DNA of 64,000 nt, from contig NZ_JAGSPI010000012.1 of the NCBI RefSeq assembly GCF_020381325.1, forward strand, positions 78,660-142,659, read 5' to 3'. Below are positions 51,070-60,990 of this stretch, in pieces (positions within the stretch are counted from its first letter, which is position 1; each line of letters begins with the position of its first letter). A program made the position numbers and the translations under genes. The DNA comes from Providencia vermicola. GTDB lineage: Bacteria > Pseudomonadota > Gammaproteobacteria > Enterobacterales > Enterobacteriaceae. The notes beneath the pieces were generated by a model that saw nothing but the letters and a program-made list of their open reading frames with translations, had not been told where the DNA came from and ran no database searches.

Positions 51070-52092
51070 ATGAAAATGAATACACAAATTCCTCTTCACA
51101 AAAGCGTATTTACGGAAAAACCGACGCTTATTCTTAAAAATGACCAATTCACTGCCACTGCATTTCGTTATCACACTGGCGTGGAAGGTTTGCGCATTGA
51201 AAACCAACAAGGTTATCTAACGATTTTACCTTTTTTAGGGCAAATGATTTGGGATGCCGAATTTTGTGGCCAAAATCTGAAAATGGAAAATATGTTTTCA
51301 GCACCTAAATCAGTTCCGACGGTAATTGAAACCTACGGTTGCTTTGCTTTTCACTCAGGATTAATCAGTAACGGCTGCCCTTCACCAGAGGATAACCACC
51401 CATTGCACGGCGAAATGCCTTGCGCACCGATGGACAGCGCATGGCTGGAAATCACCGAAAACGGTTTGAAAATTTGCGGCGAATATGAGTATGTGATGGG
51501 GTTTGGCCATCATTATCGTGCCGCGCCGTCTGTTTCATTAAAGGCAAATAGCTCATTGTTTGATATTCATATGTCTGTGACAAACTTGGCTTCAGTACCA
51601 ATGCCACTTCAATATATGTGCCATATGAATTATGCCTATGTGGATGATGCTACATTGACCCAAAATATTCCTGAGCAAGTGATCAAATTACGTGAATCGA
51701 TACCAGGGCATGTTCACCCAACGGAAAAATGGCTTGAATTTAACGAGGCATTGAAATCGGGAGCCATAAAATTAAATCAGCTTAATCAGCCACAAATGTG
51801 CGACCCTGAAATTGTGTTTTTTATGGATAACCTGAGCCAACATACAGAAAACCCTGAGTTTAGAATGACTTCCCCCGCAGGAGATACCTTTGTTACGCAA
51901 TTTAAGTCCAGCGAATTGAATTATGCGACGCGTTGGATTTTATATAATGGCGACCAAAAAGTGGGGGCGTTCGTATTACCTGCAACGTGCAGACCTGAAG
52001 GTTTCTTAGCGGCGAAGAATAACCAAACCCTAATTTGGTTAGAGGCAGGAAAAACCCGTGAGTTTACGGTAACTACAGGTGTTGAAAAGTAG
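51070..52092 (+). CDS. deoX: Aldose 1-epimerase-like protein DeoX
   Basis: 340 aa from ATG 51070 (51076 is an equally possible start). DUF4432/mutarotase-like beta-sandwich. It has LTILPFLGQMIWDAEFCG, GCPSPEDNHPLHGEMPCAPM and MPLQYMCHMNYAYVDDATL. Salmonella deoX is reported to encode a putative mutarotase in the deoxyribose operon. Interconversion of deoxyribose anomers is inferred, not shown by sequence. It is the last gene of the deoK-deoP-deoX unit. Confidence 0.82.
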   Translation: MKMNTQIPLHKSVFTEKPTLILKNDQFTATAFRYHTGVEGLRIENQQGYLTILPFLGQMIWDAEFCGQNLKMENMFSAPKSVPTVIETYGCFAFHSGLISNGCPSPEDNHPLHGEMPCAPMDSAWLEITENGLKICGEYEYVMGFGHHYRAAPSVSLKANSSLFDIHMSVTNLASVPMPLQYMCHMNYAYVDDATLTQNIPEQVIKLRESIPGHVHPTEKWLEFNEALKSGAIKLNQLNQPQMCDPEIVFFMDNLSQHTENPEFRMTSPAGDTFVTQFKSSELNYATRWILYNGDQKVGAFVLPATCRPEGFLAAKNNQTLIWLEAGKTREFTVTTGVEK

Positions 52093-52105
52093 TTTTTCAC
52101 AACAT

Positions 52106-52130
52106 AAGGCAGCAATTTGCTGCCTTTTAT
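52106..52130. terminator. Bidirectional terminator
   Basis: AAGGCAGCAA/TTGCTGCCTT lies between convergent deoX and the DUF2750 gene and is followed by TTATT. Confidence 0.8.
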
Positions 52131-52534
52131 TCATATTGTTGACACTCTTCTTCTAAATCGGCCAGTAATTGCGCTGCATCATTAACGGGTGTTTTTTTCC
52201 CATCAGATTGCATCATCAACGCGACTTTAATATTCGCTTCATGCATATCAGGTAAAATTTCTGTCATTAAGTGTTCAAGGGTAAATGGCATGGGCGTAAA
52301 ATTGGCCCATTCACCGATTAAACACAATTCGACATACGCTTTTGCAGGCCATAAGGGTAAAGAAAGGCACTTATCATCATGCCATGTAGTGACGAGGTTT
52401 TGTCCATCGCCGATACTCCAAACTTGCTGCCAATCGGCAATTTTACCGACAAAATAGCGGTATTTTTGTGAAGTACTTAAAGCCAAAACGTTTTGAATTT
52501 CTTTCTCATTAGGGGAAAATATTGGACTATTCAT
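52127..52534 (-). CDS. DUF2750 family protein
   Basis: 135 aa, soluble. It carries KYRYFVGKIADWQQVWSIGD and LPLWPAKAYVELCLIGEWAN, the conserved core of DUF2750, and an acidic C-terminus (ADLEEECQQYE). The function is unknown. No strong ribosome-binding site precedes the ATG. The upstream sequence contains a short direct repeat of TTATTGGAT (52534-52558). It is monocistronic. Confidence 0.75.
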   Translation of the reverse strand: MNSPIFSPNEKEIQNVLALSTSQKYRYFVGKIADWQQVWSIGDGQNLVTTWHDDKCLSLPLWPAKAYVELCLIGEWANFTPMPFTLEHLMTEILPDMHEANIKVALMMQSDGKKTPVNDAAQLLADLEEECQQYE

Positions 52535-52690
52535 TATTGGATTATTCGTTATTGGATGGTCTAAAAAGTAATTGATAATTATTGGGAAAATAATATTTAT
52601 AATTGTTATCTTAATAACAAGATAACGTAAAACAATACACAGTAAAACGATTAAAAAATATCTATCAGATGAATTTTAGGGCGGTTAGAG

Positions 52691-53710
52691 ATGATAGAAG
52701 TCTTACTTGAAAAATATGCCATTGGCATGACCATCATCGCAGCATGTCTCATGCTGTATGTCTTTTTTGAGATATTCCATAAACGACGTAAACATAAGCA
52801 CAAACATAAAAGCATTATTATTCATGTTATTCAAACAGTTGTATTATGTGCTGTCGTTGTGGTCGCGGCGCAATATGTGGATATGGCCGCGGCTGATTTT
52901 GATTTGAATTTTATTTCCACGCCGCTGGTCAATTTTATCACGATCGCATTAATTGCTTTGATTTTAATGCGAAAATTGTTTCAACTTGCCAATCGATTAG
53001 AGAAGACACAAATCAAAAAGGGCAGTGACCCAACTTCGGCCCGTATTGTGGCCCGGGTGTTTAAAACCACGGTATTTGTCGTTATGGTACTGTTGTTTGG
53101 TGAACACTTTGGTATGAGCCTATCAGGACTGATGGCCTTTGGTGGCATCGGTGGTATTGCCATCGGTATGGCGGGTAAGGATATCCTGAGTAACTTTTTC
53201 TCAGGGTTGATGCTGTATTTTGACCGCCCGTTTAATATTGGGGATTGGGTGAGTTCACCCGATAGAAATATTGAAGGTACGGTAGTGGAAATTGGTTGGC
53301 GGATCACTAAGATCATCACGTTCGACCATCGGCCATTGTATATTCCAAACTCAGTATTTTCGTCCATTAGCGTGGAAAACCCTGGGAGAATGACTAACCG
53401 TCGGATCAAAACTGAATTAGGTTTGCGTTATGAAGATTCCGATAAAATTGGTGCGATCGTCGACGATATTCGCACAATGCTGCAGCAAGATGAAAATATT
53501 GATACCAGCCAAACTCTGCTGGTGTATTTTGATGCATTTGCAGATTCATCGTTAAATATTATGGTGTACTGCTTTACTAAAACGACGGTTTGGGCTGAGT
53601 GGTTAGCGGCACAACAGGATGTCTATTTAAAGATTATTGAGATTGTTAAGCGTCACGGCGCAGACTTTGCATTCCCTTCTCAAACATTGTATGTGGAAAA
53701 AAACCACTAA
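52691..53710 (+). CDS. MscS-family mechanosensitive channel
   Basis: 339 aa. Several N-terminal membrane segments lead to the pore-lining TM3 and the beta domain: [20 protein letters not shown], then [21 protein letters not shown] cytoplasmic vestibule domain follows ([20 protein letters not shown]). A His/Lys-rich stretch ([11 protein letters not shown]) after TM1 is unusual. It protects the cell in hypo-osmotic shock by releasing solutes. It has AGGGCGGTTAGAG upstream and is monocistronic. Confidence 0.85.
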   Translation: MIEVLLEKYAIGMTIIAACLMLYVFFEIFHKRRKHKHKHKSIIIHVIQTVVLCAVVVVAAQYVDMAAADFDLNFISTPLVNFITIALIALILMRKLFQLANRLEKTQIKKGSDPTSARIVARVFKTTVFVVMVLLFGEHFGMSLSGLMAFGGIGGIAIGMAGKDILSNFFSGLMLYFDRPFNIGDWVSSPDRNIEGTVVEIGWRITKIITFDHRPLYIPNSVFSSISVENPGRMTNRRIKTELGLRYEDSDKIGAIVDDIRTMLQQDENIDTSQTLLVYFDAFADSSLNIMVYCFTKTTVWAEWLAAQQDVYLKIIEIVKRHGADFAFPSQTLYVEKNH

Positions 53711-53982
53711 TGTCCCATACAGGATAAATTGACCGACTGATTTCATAGATTCCTGTTATTAGTTGGTCATTTTATCTATAAATTTTAATTTATCTGATTT
53801 TATGTTTCAGTTGATGTGTTGAGTAGCATGAATATTTTTATGCTATTAACCAGTGGCTTATAAAAAATATTCGACTCCACTCATTTACCGCTTTTTTACC
53901 GCAGTGCAAATCATTTCAATTCCCTGATCTATCAAGTATATTGACCGCCTCTTTTCCTCAGCTAACTAAGAGCCAGACTGCT

Positions 53983-56142
53983 ATGAACAAAATCAATGTG
54001 GCATGTAGCCAGGGGGTCGCAATCTATTTCACTAACCAATTTCAGTGGGTAGATGTTCGCGATGCACAGTTAAACAATATTGCTGCGGTAGTGCTATCTG
54101 AACAAGATGCTGACCAAGGGCTGTGGGAAAGGATAGCTCAGAGTAAATTGAGTATTCCGCTGTTTATCATCAGTGATAAACAGCTGCCAACAAATGAGAG
54201 TTTACCGCCATACATCACGGCATTATTACCACCAACGCCATCGGAGCGGGAAGAAAATAGCCGCCAATTGCTTGATGCTGCCAATCAGTACCTTGAGCAG
54301 TTATTACCGCCATTTTTTGCGCGAATGATGGATTATGCTGCGGGTCATAACGTCACGTTTGCCTGCCCCGGTCATCAAGGTGGGCAATTTTTCCGCCGCC
54401 ACCCAACAGGTGAACAGTTTTACCAATTTTATGGTGAGAATTTATTCCGTACTGATTTATGCAATGCGGATGTTGCGATGGGAGACTTGCTGATCCACGA
54501 AGGTGCAGCCAAAGAAGCCCAAAAGTTTGCGGCAAAAGTGTTTAATGCAGACAAAACCTATTTTGTTCTCAATGGGACATCATCTTCCAATAAAGTGGTG
54601 CTCAATGCATTATTAACACCCGGTGATTTGGTGTTATTCGATCGCAACAACCATAAATCCAACCACCACGGTGCATTAATTCAAGCGGGTGCAACCCCCG
54701 TTTATTTAGAAACGGCGCGTAACCCGTTTGGTTTTATTGGTGGTATTGATGCCCATTGCTTTGAAGAGCATTATTTACGTGAGTTAATCCAAGATGTGAT
54801 GCCTGAAAAAGCGCAACAAACGCGCCCTTTTCGCTTGGCAGTAATTCAACTCGGTACTTATGACGGAACCGTATATAACGCAAGGCAAGTGGTCGATAAA
54901 ATAGGCCACTTATGTGACTATATTTTGTTCGACTCTGCGTGGGTGGGCTATGAACAGTTCATCCCGATGATGCGCCAGTGTTCCCCTTTGTTGCTTGAAT
55001 TAAATGAAAACGACCCAGGCATTATGGTCACTCAGTCAGTGCACAAGCAACTGGCGGGGTTTTCACAAGCGTCACAAATTCATAAAAAAGATAACCATAT
55101 CAAAGGGCAAGAACGTTTTGTTTCCCATAAGAAACTGAATAATGCCTTTATGATGCACGCCTCAACGAGCCCATTTTATCCCTTATTTGCCTCGTTAGAT
55201 GTTAATGCACGCATTCACCAAGGTGCTGCGGGTGAAATGATGTGGATGGATTGCGTAAAAACGGGCATTGAAGTGCGCAAATCAATTTTCGAGCACTGCC
55301 GCTATTTTAGGCCGTTTGTGCCTGAATTGATTGACGGAAAAGCATGGCATGAATACCCGACAGAACAAATTGCTTCGGAACAACGTTTTTTCAATTTTAT
55401 TCCTAAGGAACGTTGGCATGCTTTTGAGGGCTATGCCCAAGACCAATATTTCGTCGACCCGTGCAAACTCATGTTAACGACGCCGGGTATTGATGTCGAA
55501 AGTGGGGAATATGAGTCGTTTGGCGTACCTGCAACTATTTTGGCGCATTTTTTACGTGAACACGGTGTGATCCCTGAAAAATGCGACTTAAACTCGATTT
55601 TGTTTTTATTGACCCCGGCAGAAACGACGGAAAAACTCGCACTGTTAGTTTCTCATTTAGTACGCTTTGAACAATTATTAGATGAAGATGCGTTATTAGA
55701 AGATGTACTTCCATCAGTATACCAGCGCTATCAAGCGCATTATCAAGGTTATACGTTGCGTCGTTTATGCCAAGAAATGCATCAATTGAGTGTTAATGAC
55801 AATATCAAGCAGTTGCAAAAAGAGATGTTTCGTAAGGCGCATTTCCCTGAAGTCAAAATGAACCCACAGCAAGCGCATTTAGAATTTATTCGTGGTAATT
55901 GTGAGTTATTGCCATTAGATGAGCTCGAAGGGCGCATTGCGGTAGAGGGCGCTTTGCCGTATCCACCTGGCGTCTTGTGTGTTGTGCCTGGGGAAGTGTG
56001 GTCAGGCCCTGTGCTGCGTTATTTCAAAGCACTTGAAGCGGGGATTAATGCGTTACCAGGTTTCGCTCCTGAGCTGCAAGGCGTGTATATTTCGAAAAAC
56101 GAAGGCGAGAAAAAACGTGTCTATGCGCATGTTTTAAAATAA
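53983..56142 (+). CDS. speC: Ornithine decarboxylase (biosynthetic type)
   Basis: 719 aa, Orn/Lys/Arg decarboxylase family. The N-terminal wing (1 to about 110) is followed by the PLP domain with TFACPGHQGGQFFRRHPTG, ADKTYFVLNGTSSSNKVVLN, FDRNNHKSNHHGA and the PLP lysine in VTQSVHKQLAGFSQ. The C-terminal end (PGFAPELQGVYIS...KKRVYAHVLK) matches SpeC rather than SpeF. No potE follows and no speFL-type leader is visible upstream, again favouring speC. ATG at 53983 is preferred over TTG at 53941. Makes putrescine from ornithine. Residue identity to both paralogues is high, so the SpeC/SpeF choice is moderate. Confidence 0.85.
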   Translation: MNKINVACSQGVAIYFTNQFQWVDVRDAQLNNIAAVVLSEQDADQGLWERIAQSKLSIPLFIISDKQLPTNESLPPYITALLPPTPSEREENSRQLLDAANQYLEQLLPPFFARMMDYAAGHNVTFACPGHQGGQFFRRHPTGEQFYQFYGENLFRTDLCNADVAMGDLLIHEGAAKEAQKFAAKVFNADKTYFVLNGTSSSNKVVLNALLTPGDLVLFDRNNHKSNHHGALIQAGATPVYLETARNPFGFIGGIDAHCFEEHYLRELIQDVMPEKAQQTRPFRLAVIQLGTYDGTVYNARQVVDKIGHLCDYILFDSAWVGYEQFIPMMRQCSPLLLELNENDPGIMVTQSVHKQLAGFSQASQIHKKDNHIKGQERFVSHKKLNNAFMMHASTSPFYPLFASLDVNARIHQGAAGEMMWMDCVKTGIEVRKSIFEHCRYFRPFVPELIDGKAWHEYPTEQIASEQRFFNFIPKERWHAFEGYAQDQYFVDPCKLMLTTPGIDVESGEYESFGVPATILAHFLREHGVIPEKCDLNSILFLLTPAETTEKLALLVSHLVRFEQLLDEDALLEDVLPSVYQRYQAHYQGYTLRRLCQEMHQLSVNDNIKQLQKEMFRKAHFPEVKMNPQQAHLEFIRGNCELLPLDELEGRIAVEGALPYPPGVLCVVPGEVWSGPVLRYFKALEAGINALPGFAPELQGVYISKNEGEKKRVYAHVLK

Positions 56143-56195
56143 TTTCCTTCGTATTCAGACTTTAAGCGTAGATTTTGCCTTATCGGGTCGTTACA

Positions 56196-56228
56196 TTGGA
56201 GTCAGAGCCATCTCTGACTCCAATTTTA
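56196..56228 (+). terminator. Terminator after speC
   Basis: A 12-bp perfect stem TTGGAGTCAGAG/CTCTGACTCCAA with a 4-nt loop, then TTTT. It ends 12 bp before the next start codon, so it could also sit in the leader of the nucleoside hydrolase mRNA. Confidence 0.75.
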
Positions 56229-56239
56229 TGAGGTAAGGT

Positions 56240-57175
56240 ATGAGCAAAAAAATCATTCTTGATTGTGACCCTGGCCATGATGATGCTATCGCATTATTAC
56301 TGGCTTACGGTAACCCTGATATCGATTTATTGGCTGTAACAACCGTTGCAGGTAACCAAACCCTTGAAAAAGTTACTCGTAATGCACTGGCGATCGCTGA
56401 AATGGCGAAGATCACGGGTATTCCATTTGCTGCGGGTTCGATTCGCCCATTAGTTCGTGGCATTGAGGTTGCACCTGATATTCACGGCGATTCAGGGCTT
56501 GATGGGCCTGTTCTACCCACGCCAACTTTACAGCTTGATGAAAGGCATGCTGTTTCATTGATTATCGATACCATCATGTCTCACCCACCGAAAACCGTCA
56601 CATTAGTCCCGACAGGCGCACTGACAAACATTGCCCTTGCTGCTCGTCTGGAGCCACGTATTGTTGAGCGGGTGAAAGAGGTGGTTTTGATGGGTGGTGG
56701 CTACCATGTCGGTAATTGGAGTGCGGTGGCGGAGTTCAATATCAAAATTGACCCTGAAGCGGCACATATTGTCTTTAATGAAAAATGGCCATTAACGATG
56801 GTTGGGCTAGACTTGACCCATCAAGCATTGGCAACGCCTGAAGTCGTAAACGAAATTGCTGCGATTGGTACCGATTGTTCGCAATTTGTCGTTGAACTAC
56901 TGGATTTTTTCGGCAAGATGTACAAGCAAGCTCAAAACTTTGATGCCCCACCTGTTCATGACCCTTGTGCAGTCGCTTATGTGATTGACCCTTCAGTGAT
57001 GACCACGCAAAAAGTCCCTGTGGATATCGAACTGACAGGTTCGCTAACACTTGGCATGACCGTTGCTGATTTCCGTCATCCTGCTCCAGCGGATTGCCAT
57101 ACGCAGGTTGCCGTCAAACTTGATCATCAAAAGTTTTGGCAATTAATTGTGAATTCTTTAAAAAATATTGGATAA
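56240..57175 (+). CDS. Inosine/uridine-preferring nucleoside hydrolase
   Basis: 311 aa. The N-terminal calcium-binding signature is KIILDCDPGHDDAIALLLAY; VLMGGGYHVGNWSAVAEFNI and the catalytic His region PPVHDPCAVAYVID are typical of RihA/RihB-type enzymes. It hydrolyses ribonucleosides to base and ribose in the cytosol. The paralogue (RihA, B or C) is not resolved. TGAGGTAAGG precedes the ATG. The DUF6882 gene starts 3 bp after its stop. Confidence 0.88.
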   Translation: MSKKIILDCDPGHDDAIALLLAYGNPDIDLLAVTTVAGNQTLEKVTRNALAIAEMAKITGIPFAAGSIRPLVRGIEVAPDIHGDSGLDGPVLPTPTLQLDERHAVSLIIDTIMSHPPKTVTLVPTGALTNIALAARLEPRIVERVKEVVLMGGGYHVGNWSAVAEFNIKIDPEAAHIVFNEKWPLTMVGLDLTHQALATPEVVNEIAAIGTDCSQFVVELLDFFGKMYKQAQNFDAPPVHDPCAVAYVIDPSVMTTQKVPVDIELTGSLTLGMTVADFRHPAPADCHTQVAVKLDHQKFWQLIVNSLKNIG

Positions 57176-57178
57176 TCA

Positions 57179-57652
57179 ATGAGTAATGAATTAGAACAAT
57201 TGCCTTACGAGGCGTTGATTGAACGTAGTATGAACAGCCTACAAGCGAAAAACCAATTTCATTGTGAGACATGGAAGCTGGATGAGGCTGATTGGTCGGT
57301 TGATCAAGACGAAGGTACCATTATCTTTCATGCCCCTGATAACATTGTCGCGACGGCGCCTGTTCAGATTGTTGGTACTTATGATCAAAGCCAAGGTAGC
57401 TGGATGTGGAGTTGGGCGAATACGTCAATTGATAGTACGTTAGCGCAAGATGCGATCACAGTAAAAGCTTATGGTGAGCGTAAAGACAATGCATTACTGA
57501 CGGCTCGTGTTAGCCAAATAGAAGAATATGATGCCTGGCAATTAACAGCACTGGCTTGTGAACTGAACCAGCAGCAAGGTGTTTACCGTGGTATTGCAGG
57601 GCATACTTTGATTTTTATGACATTTGGTGACGTTTCCCTTCGTCAAAACTAA
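57179..57652 (+). CDS. DUF6882 family protein
   Basis: 157 aa, soluble. The IVGTYDQSQGSWMWSWANTS segment is the core of the DUF6882 family, which is often found in toxin-immunity or hypothetical contexts. The function is unknown. It begins 3 bp after the nucleoside hydrolase gene and is probably co-translated with it. Confidence 0.7.
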   Translation: MSNELEQLPYEALIERSMNSLQAKNQFHCETWKLDEADWSVDQDEGTIIFHAPDNIVATAPVQIVGTYDQSQGSWMWSWANTSIDSTLAQDAITVKAYGERKDNALLTARVSQIEEYDAWQLTALACELNQQQGVYRGIAGHTLIFMTFGDVSLRQN

Positions 57653-57745
57653 ATTTGCTACCTTACTGGCTTCTAATGGGGCATTTTCGCATCTATGTCA
57701 TTTTATCTTATTGTTTATAATTAGTTTTTAAACAGGATCCGCTTT

Positions 57746-58540
57746 ATGTTAACGATTGCACTCGATGCAGCCCATCGAGTTAAAAATCTCGCCCTTGATG
57801 CGTTTCAAAGTGCAGGGAAATTCGATTACAAGCCAGATCGCTCGGTGGTAACCGAAACAGATTTACGTGTCGAAGAACAAATTCGTGAATTATTTGCCAA
57901 GCGTACACCCAGTGTACCTGTTTTAGGTGAGGAGTTTGGTTTTACGGGGGAGCAAAAATTTACCTCTGGCTGGGTAATTGACCCAATTGATGGAACGCGT
58001 GCATTTATCTATGGTGTGCCATTGTTCAGCACTTTGATTGCTTATGTGGAAAATGGTGAGCCATTACTTAGCGTAATTAGCTTCCCTGCAATTTCGATGA
58101 TGGTGTATGCCTCTCAAGGCGAAGGGTGCTGGATAGATATCAGCGGGCAGCCGTTACGGCAGCTAACATTAGGGCAAGATTCGCCAAGATTACTTTCAAA
58201 CGCGGTGATTAGTGCATCGGGCATTCATAGCAGTAACTACAACCGGCGTGAAGGCACACAGGCATATAACCTTGATGCCGTGGTGGGGCAAGCCCGTGAT
58301 TTTATTTTTGCTAACGATGCATATCAACACGCAATGGTTGCAGCAGGGCGCATTCATGGCGCGATTGATACCATTATGAAGCCATGGGACAGTGCGGCAC
58401 TGATCCCTTGTATTCGTGAAGCGGGCGGTGACGTTTGTGCACTTAATGGCGAACGTGAGCAAGCCATGTTTGCGGGGAGTTTATTATCTGCCGCAAGCCC
58501 TGAGCTTGCAGACCAAATTATTGAATTACTCAATAGCTAA
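57746..58540 (+). CDS. Inositol monophosphatase-family phosphatase
   Basis: 264 aa. The metal-binding motifs are in PVLGEEFGF (Glu), WVIDPIDGTRAFIYG (DPIDGT) and MKPWDSAALIPCIREAGG (WD-x-A). The family hydrolyses small phosphomonoesters such as inositol-1-phosphate or histidinol phosphate (HisN). The substrate cannot be chosen here. It has its own upstream region of 93 bp and a weak hairpin (58550-58569) after the stop. Confidence 0.85.
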   Translation: MLTIALDAAHRVKNLALDAFQSAGKFDYKPDRSVVTETDLRVEEQIRELFAKRTPSVPVLGEEFGFTGEQKFTSGWVIDPIDGTRAFIYGVPLFSTLIAYVENGEPLLSVISFPAISMMVYASQGEGCWIDISGQPLRQLTLGQDSPRLLSNAVISASGIHSSNYNRREGTQAYNLDAVVGQARDFIFANDAYQHAMVAAGRIHGAIDTIMKPWDSAALIPCIREAGGDVCALNGEREQAMFAGSLLSAASPELADQIIELLNS

Positions 58541-58767
58541 TCATCAATGGCGAGGTTGCTTTACCTCGCTATATCATCACCCACAATACTAATCCTTCTA
58601 TTTTTCCTTCACCATTTAATTGATATTAAGTGATTTTACTTATTCAATTTATTTGAATTAAACAAGCTATTTTATTAGCTTTAACTCAAATAACTTTTGG
58701 GGCTATGATACATCCATCGAAGGCAACACGGGTTGCCTCCCCAAATAAACACCGAAGGAATTATATT

Positions 58768-58977
58768 ATGAACATGTTTAAAACTCTGATGGCAGCTTCT
58801 GTATTATCTATGATGGCATTTGGCGCTTCAGCAGCAACATTAACTGCAACAGGCGATACGCTGGACTCAGCAGAAGCGATTATTGCCGCTAAAGCAAAAG
58901 CAGCAGGTGCAGATAGCTACACAATTACCAGTGCTCGTATGGGTAATGTTGTCACAATGAGTGCAGAAACTAAATAA
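58768..58977 (+). CDS. YhcN/BhsA-type DUF1471 periplasmic protein
   Basis: 69 aa. The signal peptide MNMFKTLMAASVLSMMAFG is cleaved after ASA. The mature part, ATLTATGDTLDSAEAIIAAK and DSYTITSARMGNVVTMSAET, is a single DUF1471 (YdgH/BhsA/McbA) domain. Such proteins are stress-induced and affect biofilm and surface properties. The ribosome-binding site is GAAGGAAT. The leader has a short hairpin GGCAAC/GTTGCC (58722-58737). Confidence 0.88.
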   Translation: MNMFKTLMAASVLSMMAFGASAATLTATGDTLDSAEAIIAAKAKAAGADSYTITSARMGNVVTMSAETK

Positions 58978-59115
58978 TTTGGTAGTCTAAAAAACTTATT
59001 GAAATATTTTATCCAAAATGGCGCTTAGCTAATTTTTAAATGTAAGCGCCATCAAGAAAATTATTATCTTCTATACTAAATAAGAGTACTTCCCCTGTTC
59101 TAAGGAGTTGTTGCC

Positions 59116-59742
59116 ATGAGTTTCAAATATAACCGTTTAGATAAAAACAATGCTGCAGTATTACTTGTTGACCACCAAACAGGTTTGTTATCACTGGTTC
59201 GAGACCAAGACCCAGACAAGTTTAAGAACAGTGTTTTAGCATTAGCTGATCTCGCCAAATATTTTAACTTACCAACGATTCTTACGACCTCTTTTGAAAA
59301 TGGCCCTAATGGTCCATTAGTCCCTGAATTAAAAGAAATGTTTCCAGATGCACCATATGTTGCACGCCCAGGACAAATCAATGCGTGGGATAACGAAGAG
59401 TTTGTTAAAGCCGTGAAAGCAACAGGTAAAAAGCAGTTAATTATTGCAGGTGTGGTAACAGAGGTCTGTGTGGCATTCCCTGCGCTATCTGCTTTAGAAG
59501 AGGATTATGAAGTATTCGTAATAACGGATGCATCGGGAACGTTCAACCCAATTACACGTGATGCCGCTTGGGATAGAATGTCCAAAGCAGGTGCTCAGCT
59601 GATGAGTTGGTTTGGTGCAGCATGTGAATTACACCGTGACTGGCGTAATGACGTGGAAGGTTTAGGAACGCTATTCTCAAACCATATCCCAGATTATCGT
59701 AATCTGATGACCAGCTATGCATTGCTTTCAGGGAAAAAATAG
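59116..59742 (+). CDS. ycaC: Isochorismatase-like hydrolase (YcaC type)
   Basis: 208 aa. The cysteine-hydrolase triad is visible: Asp in VLLVDHQTGLLSLVRDQDPD, Lys in the KQLIIAGV region and Cys in VTEVCVAFPALSALEEDYEV. N-terminal DKNNAAVLLVDHQTG and C-terminal LHRDWRNDVEGLGTLFS match YcaC, a hydrolase of unknown substrate. TAAGGAG precedes the start. It is monocistronic with a terminator. Confidence 0.85.
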   Translation: MSFKYNRLDKNNAAVLLVDHQTGLLSLVRDQDPDKFKNSVLALADLAKYFNLPTILTTSFENGPNGPLVPELKEMFPDAPYVARPGQINAWDNEEFVKAVKATGKKQLIIAGVVTEVCVAFPALSALEEDYEVFVITDASGTFNPITRDAAWDRMSKAGAQLMSWFGAACELHRDWRNDVEGLGTLFSNHIPDYRNLMTSYALLSGKK

Positions 59743-59774
59743 CCTTTATTTTAACCTGATGATAAATTTATCAG

Positions 59775-59808
59775 CCCTCAGTGCCAAAACGGTATTGAGG
59801 GTTTTTTG
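59775..59808 (+). terminator. Terminator after the isochorismatase-like gene
   Basis: CCCTCAGTGCC/GGTATTGAGGG (near-perfect stem) is followed by TTTTTT. Confidence 0.8.
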
Positions 59809-59927
59809 CTCATCAAAAACGATAGTTAGCCGTCACACAAAGTGGCCGCTATGGTATACTCGCTCATTATTTTTTCTTAGCTCTTTATTTTTGAGCTATT
59901 CCATTGATTTTATAAAGCAAGTAAATA

Positions 59928-60929
59928 ATGCATCAAAATACACCAAAACAAGGTTATCAAAATTTAAACCGCTTTTCCGTTGCGCCTATGCTCGATTGGA
60001 CTGATCGTCATTGTCGCTATTTCCATCGTTTGTTAAGCAAAAACACCTTGCTGTACACTGAAATGGTGACAACCGGGGCTATCATTTATGGAAAGGGAAA
60101 TTACCTTGCGTTTAGTGAAGAAGAGCACCCTGTTTCGCTGCAACTGGGTGGTAGCGACCCTGCGGCATTAGCCCAATGTGCTAAATTGGCGGAAGAACGC
60201 GGTTACGATGAAATTAACTTAAACGTGGGTTGCCCATCTGACCGTGTGCAAAATGGCCGTTTTGGTGCGTGCTTGATGGGGGATGCGCAGTTGGTGGCGG
60301 ATTGCATAAAAGCGATGCAAGACGTGGTATCCATTCCTGTTACGGTTAAAACTCGCATTGGTATTGATGAGCAAGATAGCTACGAATTTTTGTGTGATTT
60401 TATCGAAACAGTCTCTACCAAGGGCGGCTGTGAAATGTTTATTATCCATGCGCGTAAAGCATGGTTATCTGGACTAAGCCCGAAAGAAAATCGTGAAATC
60501 CCCCCCTTAGATTACCCACGTGTTTATCAATTAAAGCGCGATTTCCCGCATTTAACGATGGCGATTAACGGCGGTATTAAAACGTTAGAAGAAGCAAAAG
60601 AGCACCTTCAACATCTCGATGGCGTGATGGTGGGCCGTGAAGCCTATCAAAACCCGACTATTTTAACGGCGGTTGATAACCAATTGTTTGGCGAGCACTT
60701 TCCTGTGACGAATGGTGTTGATGCTGTGCGGGCGATGTACCCGTATATTGAAAGTGAATTGTCTAAAGGTGCTTATTTAGGCCATATGACGCGCCATATG
60801 TTAGGAATTTTCCAAGGCATTCCTGGTGCTCGCCAATGGCGTCGCCATTTGAGTGAAAATGCCCATAAAAAAGGTGCTGACTTAGCGGTCGTTGAGCAAG
60901 CTTTAGAGTTCGTGACTCGCGGTGAATAG
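59928..60929 (+). CDS. dusA: tRNA-dihydrouridine(20/20a) synthase
   Basis: 333 aa (E. coli 330). FMN TIM-barrel: [20 protein letters not shown] at the N-terminus, the catalytic Cys in [20 protein letters not shown], and [15 protein letters not shown] for phosphate binding. It reduces U20/U20a in the D-loop of tRNA. It ends at a bidirectional terminator shared with qorA. Confidence 0.95.
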   Translation: MHQNTPKQGYQNLNRFSVAPMLDWTDRHCRYFHRLLSKNTLLYTEMVTTGAIIYGKGNYLAFSEEEHPVSLQLGGSDPAALAQCAKLAEERGYDEINLNVGCPSDRVQNGRFGACLMGDAQLVADCIKAMQDVVSIPVTVKTRIGIDEQDSYEFLCDFIETVSTKGGCEMFIIHARKAWLSGLSPKENREIPPLDYPRVYQLKRDFPHLTMAINGGIKTLEEAKEHLQHLDGVMVGREAYQNPTILTAVDNQLFGEHFPVTNGVDAVRAMYPYIESELSKGAYLGHMTRHMLGIFQGIPGARQWRRHLSENAHKKGADLAVVEQALEFVTRGE

Positions 60930-60945
60930 CATGTTGATTATAAAG

Positions 60946-60975
60946 AAAAAGCGCCCAAATAGGCGCTTTTTCTGA
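60946..60975. terminator. Bidirectional terminator between dusA and qorA
   Basis: AAAAAGCGCC/GGCGCTTTTT with a 6-nt loop. Confidence 0.9.
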
Positions 60976-60990
60976 TCGGTGAGATAACCG

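Noticed and set aside
53983..56142. speF (inducible ornithine decarboxylase)
   Set aside because: No potE downstream and no speFL-like leader upstream, and the C-terminus resembles SpeC.
59717..60004. 95-codon ORF between the isochorismatase-like gene and dusA
   Set aside because: It runs through a strong terminator and into dusA in another frame, so it is not a gene.
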